Positions 36,725 to 45,167 of a stretch of DNA of 64,000 bases are shown piece by piece (position 1 is the stretch's first letter; each line of letters opens with the position of its first letter). The translations under genes were made by a program, and so were the position numbers. The stretch spans positions 9,424,001 through 9,488,000 of the forward strand of contig NZ_CP034539.1 of NCBI RefSeq assembly GCF_003963535.1, written 5' to 3'. The stretch is from Streptomyces cyaneochromogenes. GTDB lineage: Bacteria; Actinomycetota; Actinomycetes; Streptomycetales; Streptomycetaceae. The notes beneath the pieces were generated by a model that saw only the letters and a list, made by a program, of their open reading frames with translations, ran no database searches and was not told the origin of the DNA.

Positions 36725-37369
36725 ATGGCGCCTCTCTCGCACCTTCGCGAGCCACCCGCGACGAAGCGCGGAGCGCGCACACGGGCCGCTCTGGTGAAGG
36801 CAGCGCGCAAGGTGTTCGAACGGGACGGCTACCTCGACACCCGCCTGACCGACATCACCAAAGAGGCGCAGTGCGCGGCGGGATCGTTCTACACCTACTT
36901 CGCCAACAAGGAAGAGGTGCTGGCCGCCGTCCTCCTGGAGGCGCAGGAGGACATGCTCCACCCCGGGATGGCCCGGGTGGAGGATGCCGACGATCCCTAC
37001 GCGGTACTCGAGGCGAGCAATCGCGCGTACCTCCAGGCGTACAAGCGCAACGCGAAGCTGATGGCACTGCTTGAGCAGGTCGCGCAGGTGGAGCCGGAGT
37101 TCCGTACGTTCCGAAGCCGGCGCGCCGACGCGTTCATCCGCCGCAACGCGCGCGGCATCGCCGACCTGCAGGCGCGCGGTGTCGCAGACCGTGAGGTCGA
37201 TCCGCTGCTGGCCTCCCGTGCGCTGTCAGGCATGGTCAGCGTCATGGCCTACAACGCCTTTGTGCTCGGCGAGCAGCAAGAAGAAGGCGCACCGGTGGAC
37301 TTCGAGGAACTCGTCTCGACGGTCACCCGGCTCTGGGCGAACGCCCTGCGGTTCCCTGATCAAAGCTGA
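36725..37369 (+). CDS. TetR-family regulator
   Basis: The 214-residue regulator has its helix-turn-helix at about 39-63 (TDITKEAQCAAGSFYTYFAN then KEE) and a variable ligand-binding helical bundle behind it. The frame is open back to GTG 36641, but ATG 36725 has AGAAGG eight bases upstream and gives a normal TetR length. It follows the thiolase-HAD genes on the same strand and is the obvious candidate regulator for them. It is also a candidate for the TetR-type operators at 17682 and 34557. Its ligand may be an acyl-CoA, which is an inference. Confidence 0.88.
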   Translation: MAPLSHLREPPATKRGARTRAALVKAARKVFERDGYLDTRLTDITKEAQCAAGSFYTYFANKEEVLAAVLLEAQEDMLHPGMARVEDADDPYAVLEASNRAYLQAYKRNAKLMALLEQVAQVEPEFRTFRSRRADAFIRRNARGIADLQARGVADREVDPLLASRALSGMVSVMAYNAFVLGEQQEEGAPVDFEELVSTVTRLWANALRFPDQS

Positions 37370-37652
37370 TCGAGCAGGCGTGACCGGTCCGCCGGGGTGA
37401 ACTCGTCCCCGTCGAACACAGCGGGCCCGTTCCGCTGCCTAACGGCACACGATGAAGCGCCGGGCCACCCCGTCCAGCTCGGGACCGTCAAGCGATGCTG
37501 TTCGCGACCGGTAGACCACTCCACTGGGGTCGGTGACATAAGACAGGGCGCCGCCGTTCGAGCCGATGACCAAGCCACCGGCCGCCTGGCCTGCGCTGCC
37601 GTCGACAGCGCCGTACTCCTTGCCATCGGCTGCGGCGCCACAGCGGACGCAA
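37370..37652. other. Gap before the IS630 remnant
   Basis: About 280 bases carry no intact gene. A minus-strand frame here (ending at 37439) contains GGLVIGSNGGALSYVTDPSG, vaguely like SMI1/KNR4-type immunity proteins, but it is short and I would not rely on it. Confidence 0.25.
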
Positions 37653-37888
37653 GGGCCGATCGTGCTCGTGTGGGGCCGCCTGAACACCCACGTTTCCCAC
37701 AGGGTGCGCGACCTGATCGACGCACACGCCTGGCTGACGGTGTTCACCCGGCCCGCCCACGCGCCCTCGACCGACTGGCCGTGCTCGTGCTCAGCCGACT
37801 CAAGCGCCTCCAGTACCGACCCGACGTCCTCGGCGGCTCCCTCGCCGGGGCCGGACTCGCCATCGACGTCCCGCCACCATCACCTTGA
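37653..37888 (+). pseudogene. IS630-family transposase C-terminal remnant
   Basis: One frame reads GPIVLVWGRLNTHVSHRVRD then LIDAHAWLTVFTRPAHAPSTD. This is the DDE region of IS630-type transposases around the second catalytic Asp (here W-G replaces the usual W-D) and the L-P-x-Y/H-A-P segment. A second frame then ends SRLKRLQYRPDVLGG and beyond, the usual C-terminus. The catalytic Asp is lost, there is a frameshift near 37765, and the N-terminal half is missing, so the element is dead. Confidence 0.6.
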
Positions 37889-37945
37889 AGTGCCTGGTCA
37901 GTTAATCGGTTGCACGCCACCGGGACCGGGTGTCTGATCCCGGCT

Positions 37946-38812
37946 ATGACTATTGTGCTGAGGACGCCGACGGCCGACGGAGTGCGTGAGGCTGTTGCGG
38001 CGCTGCGGGAGTGGCAGCACGACGAAGCGCCGATGCAGTTGCATCCCGGGGACATCGGCTGGAACTACCGGTTCGGAACGGCCGAGGCGGCCGCGGCGGT
38101 CCGGACCTGGAGCCGGAACGGACGGATCCTCGCTGTCGGGATGCTGGATACGCCGACGCTCGTGCGGATGACGGTCGCTTCCGACGCTTTCCATGACGAG
38201 GACTTGGCGCGGCGGCTCGTCGAGGACTTCTCGCTGCCCGAGCGCGGCGTGCTGCCGGAAGGCGCGGTGTCCATCGAGGCACCGCAGGGCCTGCTGCTCC
38301 ACGACCTGTTGACCAAGGAGGGCTGGGGCGTCGACGAGCCGTGGACGCCGCTCTTCCGGGACCTCTCCGACGAGGTGGAGGACCCGGGCGTGCGGATCAA
38401 GGAGATCGGCCTGGAGCAGGCACAGGGCTTCGCCGACGTCCTGCGGTCCGCATTCGACACCACGAAGCCCACGCGCGAGTACCGGCACAGGATGTCTGCG
38501 GCACCGTTCTATGCCGACGCCCGCTGCCTGGGTGTTTACGACGACCAAGGCAACCCCGCGGCGGTGGTGACGGTCTGGTCGGCCGGCCCGGGGAAGCCGG
38601 GACTGGTCGAGCCGATGGGCGTCCACGCGGACCACCGCGGCCGCGGCTATGGCCGGGCGATCACCGTCGCCGGGGCGGCCGCACTGCGGGAGATGGGCGC
38701 GTCGAGCGTGCGCGTCTGCACGCCGAGCTCCAACGTCGGCGGCGTCGCCACGTACAAGGCGGCGGGGCTCACGGCGAGGCCGGAGATCGCCGACCGGATC
38801 CGGAAGGTCTGA
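37946..38812 (+). CDS. GNAT-family N-acetyltransferase
   Basis: The 288-residue protein from ATG 37946 has a C-terminal GNAT fold (about 155-285), with acetyl-CoA-binding motif A in VHADHRGRGYGRAI and motif B around SSVRVCTPSSNVGGVATYKA. The N-terminal half looks like a second, degenerate GNAT-like domain, as in tandem GNAT proteins. The acceptor substrate cannot be named. It is transcribed alone. Confidence 0.87.
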   Translation: MTIVLRTPTADGVREAVAALREWQHDEAPMQLHPGDIGWNYRFGTAEAAAAVRTWSRNGRILAVGMLDTPTLVRMTVASDAFHDEDLARRLVEDFSLPERGVLPEGAVSIEAPQGLLLHDLLTKEGWGVDEPWTPLFRDLSDEVEDPGVRIKEIGLEQAQGFADVLRSAFDTTKPTREYRHRMSAAPFYADARCLGVYDDQGNPAAVVTVWSAGPGKPGLVEPMGVHADHRGRGYGRAITVAGAAALREMGASSVRVCTPSSNVGGVATYKAAGLTARPEIADRIRKV

Positions 38813-38858
38813 CGCCGGGGGCTGCGGTCCTTCTCACCATGCCGCAGCGCCTCGTACG

Positions 38859-39314
38859 TCAATCGGTCCGGGTGCGCAGGCTCCGCGCCAGGGTGGGGAT
38901 CATCACCGTCGCAGGGACGAGGTGCAGCCCGAGGAGGGCGGTGGTGGTGGCCGTGTTTGCCCCGGAGAGGAGGGGCGGGACCAACGAGATCGCGGTCAGC
39001 GACACCGCCGTCCACATGAATCGCTTGGCGGGGTGATCGCTCCAACGAAGAAGAGCGAGGGCCATGACGATGCCCACGACCGAGAAGAAGCCGGTCACCA
39101 CGGCGAACCCGGACAAGGGGATCGTCTCGCCACCATCGGGGACCTCGAAGTCGACGCCAACGGCCAGGGCAAGCGCAGCGGCGAGGGTGGTGGCCGTCAT
39201 CGCGGCGAGCGTGGCGATGAAGCCGGTGCCGGCGAGCCCGCGGAATCGGTGGGTGCGGCTGGTCCGGCCTGATGCCGGGTCTGCGACGACCTCGGTGTCC
39301 TTCATGCTGTTCAT
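38859..39314 (-). CDS. DUF6069 membrane protein
   Basis: The 151-residue protein has four hydrophobic helices (about 29-49, 66-88, 99-117 and 122-142) after a polar N-terminus. The pattern GTGFIATLAAMTATTLAAAL, then an outside loop, then SGFAVVTGFFSVVGIVMALA fits the DUF6069 family of small four-helix actinobacterial membrane proteins. It lies downstream of an ECF sigma factor in the same direction and may be its target. Function is unknown. Confidence 0.78.
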   Translation of the reverse strand: MNSMKDTEVVADPASGRTSRTHRFRGLAGTGFIATLAAMTATTLAAALALAVGVDFEVPDGGETIPLSGFAVVTGFFSVVGIVMALALLRWSDHPAKRFMWTAVSLTAISLVPPLLSGANTATTTALLGLHLVPATVMIPTLARSLRTRTD

Positions 39315-39326
39315 GTCGTTCCTCCA

Positions 39327-39617
39327 TCATTCGGTAACCGGCGTACGGGGTGTATCGACTGGCATGCGGCGGTCCTGGCCCTGGGCTGACGATGTGCGCT
39401 CTCGCCGTGCGACGGCCGGGGTTCCGCTGGGCGCCGATGCCGGTGCCGCGGAGCCATAACCCGGCGCCGCGTCCGAGGACCGCCCCGGCTCGGCGTCGCG
39501 CAGCTCCAGCTCCATCTGCACCCGCCCGCGGGTGGCGACGCCGAACGCGTCGCACCACTCCGCCGCGACCACCGCGACCAGCGCGACGCGCGCGCCATCC
39601 CGCAGCGCGAGCGTCAC
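39327..39617 (-). CDS. Small hypothetical protein downstream of the sigma factor
   Basis: A 96-residue frame starts at GTG 39617, eight bases after the sigma-factor stop. Its first 45 codons (TLALRDGARVALVAVVAAEW and onward) have almost complete third-position GC, so they look coding. The second half is Ser/Pro/Arg-rich with no such bias, so the gene may be truncated or frameshifted near 39480. The family is not recognised. Confidence 0.4.
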   Translation of the reverse strand: MTLALRDGARVALVAVVAAEWCDAFGVATRGRVQMELELRDAEPGRSSDAAPGYGSAAPASAPSGTPAVARRERTSSAQGQDRRMPVDTPRTPVTE

Positions 39618-39624
39618 ACCGGGA

Positions 39625-40623
39625 CTACTCCGTGCCGTCCGCCGGCAGGCGCTCCGGCAGCCCGAGCCGCGGGAACTGGTCGTCGTGGAAGGTGATGATC
39701 TCGGTGATCGCCCCGCCGGTTACACGCAGGACGTCGATCGTCAGCGGCAGGTACGCGCCCTCCCGGTCCCGCCAGAGGTAGAAGGCGACGGCGGGCTGCC
39801 GGTTCACCGAGGTGAGGACGGCGCGCAGGCCCTTCATGCCCTCGAAGCCGTCCTCGACCCAGTCGTTCACCACCGCGTCGCGCCCGATGTACAGGCCCGG
39901 CGTGGGCGGCATCGAGGAGCGGACGTCGTCCCGCAGCATCGAGGCGAGCGCCGGGACGTCCGTGGCCACGCTGGCGTCGGTGAAGCGGCGTACCAGCTCG
40001 CGCGTGCCGGCGTCCTGTTCGCCGCCGGTCCAGTCCTGCCGCTCGGCGGGCAGGTGCTCCCGCATGCCGGCACGGGCCCGCTGCAGCGCGCTGTTCACGG
40101 AGTTGACGGAGTCCCCGAGGGCCTCCGCGACGTCCTTCGCCGGCCAGCCGAGCACATCCCGCAGGATCAGCACGGCCCGCGGGCGCGGCGCGAGGTGCTG
40201 GACCGCGACCAGGTACGCCAGCTCGATCGTCTCCCGCGCGACGGCGACGGTCTCCGGCTCGTCCGCGTCGTCCGCGGGCAGCTCGTCGAGCAGCCGGTCC
40301 GGGTAGGGCTGCAGCCACAGCACCTCACCGCCGGTCGCAGGCTTCGGGCGGCACTTGGCGAGCAGGTCCAGGCAGGCGTTGGTGGCGATCCGGTACAGCC
40401 AGGCCCGGAACGTCGACCGCCCCTCGAAGGTCTCCCGCCGCCGCCAGGCACGCAGGAACGTCTCCTGCACGGCGTCCTCGGCGTCCTCGAACGACCCGAG
40501 CATCCGGTAGCAGTGCACGTGCAGCTCCCGCCGGTGCCGCTCCGCCAGCCCCGAGAACGCCTGCTCGTCGACCTCTCCCAGCCCGCTCACGCCCAGCTCC
40601 TCCAGCCGCGTGTCCGCACTCAT
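39625..40623 (-). CDS. ECF RNA polymerase sigma factor with SnoaL-like C-terminal domain
   Basis: The 332-residue protein starts at ATG 40623 after GGAAGGA. Region 2 (about 20-90) contains HVHCYRMLGSFEDAEDAVQE and WLYRIATNACLD. Region 4 (about 135-195) contains LRDVLGWPAKDVAEALGDSV then NSVNSALQRAR. A C-terminal SnoaL/NTF2-like domain (about 215-325) carries PALASMLRDDVRSSMPP and YIGRDAV. Sigma factors of this group (sigma-70 family, subfamily 5 / SigJ-like) use the tail as a built-in regulatory domain and often have no separate anti-sigma factor. None is seen here. It may drive the small gene and DUF6069 gene after it. Confidence 0.9.
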   Translation of the reverse strand: MSADTRLEELGVSGLGEVDEQAFSGLAERHRRELHVHCYRMLGSFEDAEDAVQETFLRAWRRRETFEGRSTFRAWLYRIATNACLDLLAKCRPKPATGGEVLWLQPYPDRLLDELPADDADEPETVAVARETIELAYLVAVQHLAPRPRAVLILRDVLGWPAKDVAEALGDSVNSVNSALQRARAGMREHLPAERQDWTGGEQDAGTRELVRRFTDASVATDVPALASMLRDDVRSSMPPTPGLYIGRDAVVNDWVEDGFEGMKGLRAVLTSVNRQPAVAFYLWRDREGAYLPLTIDVLRVTGGAITEIITFHDDQFPRLGLPERLPADGTE

Positions 40624-40934
40624 CACGTCATCCTTCCGCCTCGTCGTGTCCCGTCGTAGGTGTGACGGGTGCGGACGCGAAAACTCATCACCTGGGTCGG
40701 TCGGCATGGCTGAGCGCTTCTCATCCTTGGTGGGTCGGGTTCTCGACGTGGTGGAGCGTGGTGGGACGAGGATGGCCCGCACCATTGCGGTCGTCCCGGG
40801 AGGGGCTGCAGCGCGGTCCCAGAGCCTTAAGGGCTCGCCGTCAGGCAGGTGATTGAGCGTCAAAGGCCGTTGTCAGTGCCTCCCCATAGAGTGGAGACAT
40901 CACTTGAGGAGAGCCTCAGAGGGGGAGCACAAAC

Positions 40935-41993
40935 ATGTCCGCAAACAGGATCCAGCACAAGGTGAATCACGTCGCGCTGGTGGTGGACTGTTCGGGTTCA
41001 ATGCGCCCGCACCAGAGTCAACTCATTCGAGTTGTGGACGAGTTCGTCGCAGGTTTGAAGGCGGAGTCGGACAGCCTCGGACACGAGACCCGGATCAGCC
41101 TCTATTCCTTCGACCACAGGGTGGAGAATCTGGTCTGGGACATGGACGTGAAGCATCTGCCGTCCATGCGGGGGCTGTACCAGGTCAACAACGGCGCTAC
41201 GGCCCTTATCGAGGCTTCTCTGAAGTCCCTCGACGACCTGGGCCACATCTGGGAGGAATACGGCGAGCACAGCTTCCTCCAGATCGTCGTGACGGACGGC
41301 GAGGAGAACGCCTCCGGCGGCGACCGGCGGCACGACGGCGACATGGCCATCCTCGGCCCCTGGCTCGACAGGATCACGGCGAAGATGGGCGGGCTTCCGG
41401 GCCATTGGACCTCCGCGATCCTCGTCCCGAACTCCCTGGCCAAGCGGACCGCCCAGAACTACGGCTTCCCGGCCGGGAACATCGCCATCTGGGACGCGGA
41501 TTCCCAGAAGGGCGTCGAGGAGGCGATCGGCACCGTGCGTGCCGCCGCCACCAGCTTCCTCCGCGGGCGTGAGCACGGGGTGCGCGGCACGAAGAACCTG
41601 TTCGCCGTCGGTCAGGACATATCGGTTGACGAGGTGCGGGCCAACCTCGAACCGATTCCGGCCGACAAGTACCGGCTCCTGAAAGTCGACAAGGAGGTCG
41701 AGATCCGCCCCTTCGTCAACTCGCATCCGGGCGTGACGTACGAACGTGGTTCGTGCTACTACCAGCTGGGCGCCCGGGCTCAGGTTCAGCAGAACAAGGG
41801 AGTTATCGTGGTCGAAAAGGACACCGACCGAGCCTATACGGGCGACGCGGCACGCAGCCTTCTTTTCGGCTCGGGCGTCCAGGGGACCGTCTCCGTGAAA
41901 GCGGGGAACAACCCCAAGTTGGAGGTATACGTACAGAGTCGTTCGGTGAACAGGAAGCTCAAGCCGAATACACGTCTGCTCATCATGCTCTGA
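40935..41993 (+). CDS. von Willebrand factor A domain protein
   Basis: The 352-residue protein from ATG 40935, after GGGGGAG, has an N-terminal vWA domain (about 10-205). A complete MIDAS is visible: DCSGS (Asp18, Ser20, Ser22), a Thr in NNGATALIE and an Asp in VVTDGEEN. A C-terminal beta-rich region (about 215-350) includes VGQDISVDEVRANLEPIP. There is no signal peptide or membrane helix, so it acts in the cytoplasm. Such orphan vWA proteins occur in tellurite-type, AAA-coupled and phage-linked loci, but no AAA or Ter partner is adjacent. Codon bias is slightly weaker than in neighbours. A hairpin follows. Confidence 0.85.
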   Translation: MSANRIQHKVNHVALVVDCSGSMRPHQSQLIRVVDEFVAGLKAESDSLGHETRISLYSFDHRVENLVWDMDVKHLPSMRGLYQVNNGATALIEASLKSLDDLGHIWEEYGEHSFLQIVVTDGEENASGGDRRHDGDMAILGPWLDRITAKMGGLPGHWTSAILVPNSLAKRTAQNYGFPAGNIAIWDADSQKGVEEAIGTVRAAATSFLRGREHGVRGTKNLFAVGQDISVDEVRANLEPIPADKYRLLKVDKEVEIRPFVNSHPGVTYERGSCYYQLGARAQVQQNKGVIVVEKDTDRAYTGDAARSLLFGSGVQGTVSVKAGNNPKLEVYVQSRSVNRKLKPNTRLLIML

Positions 41994-42016
41994 AATCAAT
42001 GAGTGAAGAGCGGGGT

Positions 42017-42057
42017 GGCGGTCCGGGAGCAACTCACTCCCGTTGCTGGAGACCGCC
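42017..42057. terminator. Hairpin between convergent genes
   Basis: GGCGGTC (42017-42023) pairs with GACCGCC (42051-42057), and GCAAC (42029-42033) with GTTGC (42042-42046), with an internal loop. It lies between the vWA gene and the convergent permease gene and may stop both transcripts. Confidence 0.55.
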
Positions 42058-42157
42058 TGAGTAGCAGATGTTCGCCCCGTGCGGTCACTGGCGGCACGGG
42101 GCGGCAAGAAGACCGGGGGTCGGTTCACGGACGGCATGGCGTTGACCCAACGCTGCG

Positions 42158-43012
42158 TCAGCCGCGCGAGGTGGTGTCCCTGACCCAGGGCAGCGCCAAG
42201 CGTTCCAACAGCACCAAAGCGAAGTAGAGCAGGATGCTCATCAACCCGATCAGGATGATCGCGGCCCAGGCGGTGGCGGTGTCGCCGACCCCACCCGCCT
42301 GCACGATCAGATAGCCCAGCCCGCTCTCACCGGCCTGGAACTCGCCGATGACCGCGCCGATCGCGGCGAGAGGCATGGCCACCTTGAGCCCGACGAAGAT
42401 CTGCGGCAGTGCGGCGGGCAACCGCACCTTCCGGAACGCCTGCCAGCGCGAGGCGTCCAGCGAGCGCGCCAACTCGGCCAGGTCCGCCGGGGTCGACGTG
42501 AGGCCGGCTGCGGTGGACAGCACGATCGGGAAGAAGCAGAGCAGGAAGACCATGGTCAGGACCGGCTTCTGCCCCCAGCCGAGCGCTCCCACCAACAGCG
42601 GCCCCAGCGCGATCTTCGGAACCGCGTTGACTGCGACCAGCAGCGGCGTGAACATTCGCTCCAGTACCCGCGAAGCGGCCAGTGACAGTCCGATCAGAAC
42701 ACCGCAGGCGCTGGAGAGGACGAACCCGACAACCGTCTCCACGGTGGTGTCGCCGGTGTGTTCCAGGAACCGGTCCGGGGTTGCGGCGAACGCCGAGAGC
42801 ACGGCACCTGGTGGGGGCAGCACAGCCGGGTGGATCACCTTCAGCGCCGAGGTGAGAAGCCACCACACGCCGAGCGCGACCAGAAGTCCGGCCAAGGGCA
42901 GCAGCAGGACGCCGAGGCCGGTCCCGCGCCGTGGACCGACTCGCGGCACGGGCACCGGCATCGGCTCCGGGCACGCCGTCGAGGCCTGCTGCCGCTTCGA
43001 GAGTTCGGCCAT
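42158..43012 (-). CDS. ABC transporter permease (SsuC type)
   Basis: The 284-residue permease has about six membrane helices. The EAA-like cytoplasmic loop is LAELARSLDASRWQAFRKVR then LPAALPQIFVG. It belongs to the sulfonate/nitrate/taurine importer class. The ATG at 43012 follows an AGAAGG ribosome binding site, and three more copies of that word stand in tandem upstream. It is the second gene of a minus-strand pair with the binding protein at 43087-44118. The ATPase is on the other arm of the divergon. Confidence 0.92.
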   Translation of the reverse strand: MAELSKRQQASTACPEPMPVPVPRVGPRRGTGLGVLLLPLAGLLVALGVWWLLTSALKVIHPAVLPPPGAVLSAFAATPDRFLEHTGDTTVETVVGFVLSSACGVLIGLSLAASRVLERMFTPLLVAVNAVPKIALGPLLVGALGWGQKPVLTMVFLLCFFPIVLSTAAGLTSTPADLAELARSLDASRWQAFRKVRLPAALPQIFVGLKVAMPLAAIGAVIGEFQAGESGLGYLIVQAGGVGDTATAWAAIILIGLMSILLYFALVLLERLALPWVRDTTSRG

Positions 43013-43016
43013 CCCA

Positions 43017-43078
43017 TCCTTCTCCCAGCGAGGCCCTTCTCAGCGAGGCCCTTCTCCCAGCCAGGCCCTTCTCCGGCG
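43017..43078. repeat. Tandem repeat carrying Shine-Dalgarno-like words
   Basis: On the minus strand a unit GAGAAGGGCCTSGCTGG is repeated three times (17, 15 and 17 bases). It is followed by a fourth GAGAAGG that serves the permease start at 43012. Each unit contains AGAAGG, a fair ribosome binding site. The array fills nearly the whole spacer between the binding-protein stop and the permease start. Confidence 0.75.
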
Positions 43079-43086
43079 CGACGCGA

Positions 43087-44118
43087 TCAGGCTTTCGGCA
43101 CCAGGTCGAAGTCGATGATCTGCTCAGGGGTCATTCCCTGCCGCAGCGCGCCCGCTCGCTCCAGGATCGCGATGCTCCTCGCGACACGTGCGGAGTCCAG
43201 CGTCCCGAGTCTCGTGCCGGAACCGCCCGGCGTGACGTACTCGGCCATCAACTCCAACTCGGCGGCCGCGGCGGTCGGATTCGTGGCGTCCACATTCCGC
43301 GCAAGGATCTCGGCGGCCTCCTTCGAGTGGGCGAGGCTGTACTGCAAGCCCTTGAGCAGCGCCGCGGAGAACCGCTTCACCGTCTCCGGATCCTGCTCGG
43401 CGAGCTTCTTGGACGTGATCAGCACGTTTCCGTAGAGGTCGGGTATCACGTCGCTGTACGGCAGCAGGACCGCCTTCTTCTTGGTCACCGCCTCGATGGT
43501 CGGCTCACCCACCACGAACTGGCCGATGCCATCCACCGAGCCGCCGGCGAGGGTGCCCATCAAGGTCTGTGCCTCGCCGTTGACCCAGGTCACCTTGTCG
43601 GCGTCCACGCCGGCCAGCCGGGCGTACGTCGGGAAGAGGTTGCGTACGACAGAGCCGGGCGTGTCGGCGAGCCGTTTGCCCTCGAGGTCCTTCGGAGTGG
43701 CGATGCCGTTGCCCTCGGTGGTGGCGATCGCGGCCATGGTGCGCTGCTGGATGGCGGCCACCGCGACGAAGTCCTTCGCCTGACCGCTGCCCATGTGCAG
43801 CAGTCCTCCCGTCAGGTCGATCGGGCCGAACTGCGCCTGGCCACTCACGACGGCCGGGATCACACCGCCGGTGCCCTGGCCCGGCTTGATGTCCACGTCG
43901 AAGCCGGCCTCTTCGAAGTACCCCTTGTCCTTCGCGACCCAGGCGTACGAGTCCCGGCCGAAGTTTCCGAACGAGGTCAGGTAGGTCACCTTCTTCAGCG
44001 CCTTGCCTTCTTCACCGGAACCTGCGTCGGAATCCGAGCCACCACATCCCGCCACCAGCGCCAGCGCCGTGGTCAGGGCCACCGCGGCGACCGTACGGGC
44101 GAACCTGATCATGCGCAC
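43087..44118 (-). CDS. ABC transporter substrate-binding lipoprotein (NMT1/SsuA type)
   Basis: The 343-residue lipoprotein starts at GTG 44118, seven bases after AAAGGA. The signal peptide ends in lipobox LVAGC with Cys25. The mature part is an NMT1/THI5-like binding protein: ALKKVTYLTSFGNFGRDSYA, VAKDKGYFEEAGFDVDI, AVVSGQAQFGPIDLTGGL, and ATPKDLEGKRLADTPGSVVR. Ligands of this group include pyrimidine precursors, sulfonates, nitrate and phthalate-like aromatics. It is not closely similar to the lipoprotein at 2822. With the permease, ATPase and LLM oxidoreductase it makes a complete uptake-and-oxidation unit. Confidence 0.91.
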   Translation of the reverse strand: MRMIRFARTVAAVALTTALALVAGCGGSDSDAGSGEEGKALKKVTYLTSFGNFGRDSYAWVAKDKGYFEEAGFDVDIKPGQGTGGVIPAVVSGQAQFGPIDLTGGLLHMGSGQAKDFVAVAAIQQRTMAAIATTEGNGIATPKDLEGKRLADTPGSVVRNLFPTYARLAGVDADKVTWVNGEAQTLMGTLAGGSVDGIGQFVVGEPTIEAVTKKKAVLLPYSDVIPDLYGNVLITSKKLAEQDPETVKRFSAALLKGLQYSLAHSKEAAEILARNVDATNPTAAAAELELMAEYVTPGGSGTRLGTLDSARVARSIAILERAGALRQGMTPEQIIDFDLVPKA

Positions 44119-44381
44119 AGTGTTGTCCTTTCGACCGCCGACTGCGCGCCGGCGGAGGGGCGTCGAGACGGACGAGACAGAACGGCTTGGAATCGTCTGG
44201 GGCATGACACTTGGTGCGGGCAACAGCGTACGAGCGATGGGTAGTTGTGGGCCAGGTGTGGGGCATTGGGGCATGCGCCGACAGGACGACAGGTACCGCC
44301 GAGCGGCCTGCTGCGGGTAGCCTGACCGGGCGTCACGAACCGGCCTGCATGGCGATCGCCAGTGGATGGGGAGACCGCCGG
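44119..44381. promoter_or_regulatory. Divergent promoter region of the second importer
   Basis: The 263-base spacer separates the two arms of the importer locus and must hold both promoters. The word GGGGCAT occurs three times (near 44198, 44261 and 44270), and GGGCGTC lies near 44328. I looked for riboswitch cores (TPP, SAM, FMN) and found none. Confidence 0.35.
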
Positions 44382-45167
44382 ATGATCAGACTCACCGGTG
44401 TGTCCCGGAGCTTCACCAGCCGGTCCGGTTCGACGGTGGCGCTCCAGGACATCGGCCTTCACATCGCCGAGGGTGAGTTCGTGGCGGTGGTGGGCCGGTC
44501 CGGGTGCGGCAAGTCCACACTGCTCCGGCTGATCGCCGGGCTGCTGCCGGTCACCGAGGGCGAGATCACCATCGGCGGCGAGCGAGTCACCGGAGCCCGG
44601 CGGGATGTCGCCATGCTGTTCCAGCGGCCGGCACTGCTGCCCTGGCGGTCCGTCCTCGACAACGTGCTGCTGCCCGTGGAGATCTTCGGCTGGAACAGGG
44701 CCGAGTACCGCGACCGGGCGAAGCGGTTGCTGGAGACGGCAGGGCTGAGCGGCTTCGAGAAGCACCGGCCGCACGAGCTCTCCGGCGGTATGCAGCAACG
44801 CGTCGCGCTGTGCCGGTCGCTGATGGGTGAGCCCCGGGTGATGCTCATGGACGAACCATTCTCCGCACTGGACGCGCTGACCCGCGCGGACCTCGCGGTG
44901 GAGCTGCAGCGCATCCACATCGAGAACTCGTCGACAGTCGTCTTCGTCACCCACTCCATAGACGAGGCCGTGGTGCTCGCCGACCGGGTGGTGGTGCTCA
45001 GCCCGCGCCCGGGCCGGATCCGCAAGATCGTCGACGTCGCCATTCCCCGGCCGAGGACGCTGGGCCGAACCGCGCACCTGGGCGAAGTGGCGCGGTGCAG
45101 CGCCGATCTGCATGAGCTGCTGATGGAACGGGACACATCCACGTCGGCCGAAACGGAGGGGCGATGA
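44382..45167 (+). CDS. ABC transporter ATP-binding protein (SsuB type)
   Basis: The 261-residue nucleotide-binding subunit starts at ATG 44382 after GGGGAG. It has Walker A GRSGCGKST, Q-loop LFQRPALLPW, signature LSGGMQQR, Walker B VMLMDEPF and switch His in FVTHS. It pairs with the permease and lipoprotein encoded on the divergent arm. Its stop overlaps the LLM oxidoreductase start by 4 bases (ATGA), so import and oxidation are coupled. Confidence 0.93.
   Translation: MIRLTGVSRSFTSRSGSTVALQDIGLHIAEGEFVAVVGRSGCGKSTLLRLIAGLLPVTEGEITIGGERVTGARRDVAMLFQRPALLPWRSVLDNVLLPVEIFGWNRAEYRDRAKRLLETAGLSGFEKHRPHELSGGMQQRVALCRSLMGEPRVMLMDEPFSALDALTRADLAVELQRIHIENSSTVVFVTHSIDEAVVLADRVVVLSPRPGRIRKIVDVAIPRPRTLGRTAHLGEVARCSADLHELLMERDTSTSAETEGR

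Noticed and set aside
44119..44381. Riboswitch in the divergent spacer of the NMT1-type importer
   Set aside because: No TPP, SAM or FMN core sequence could be found by eye.
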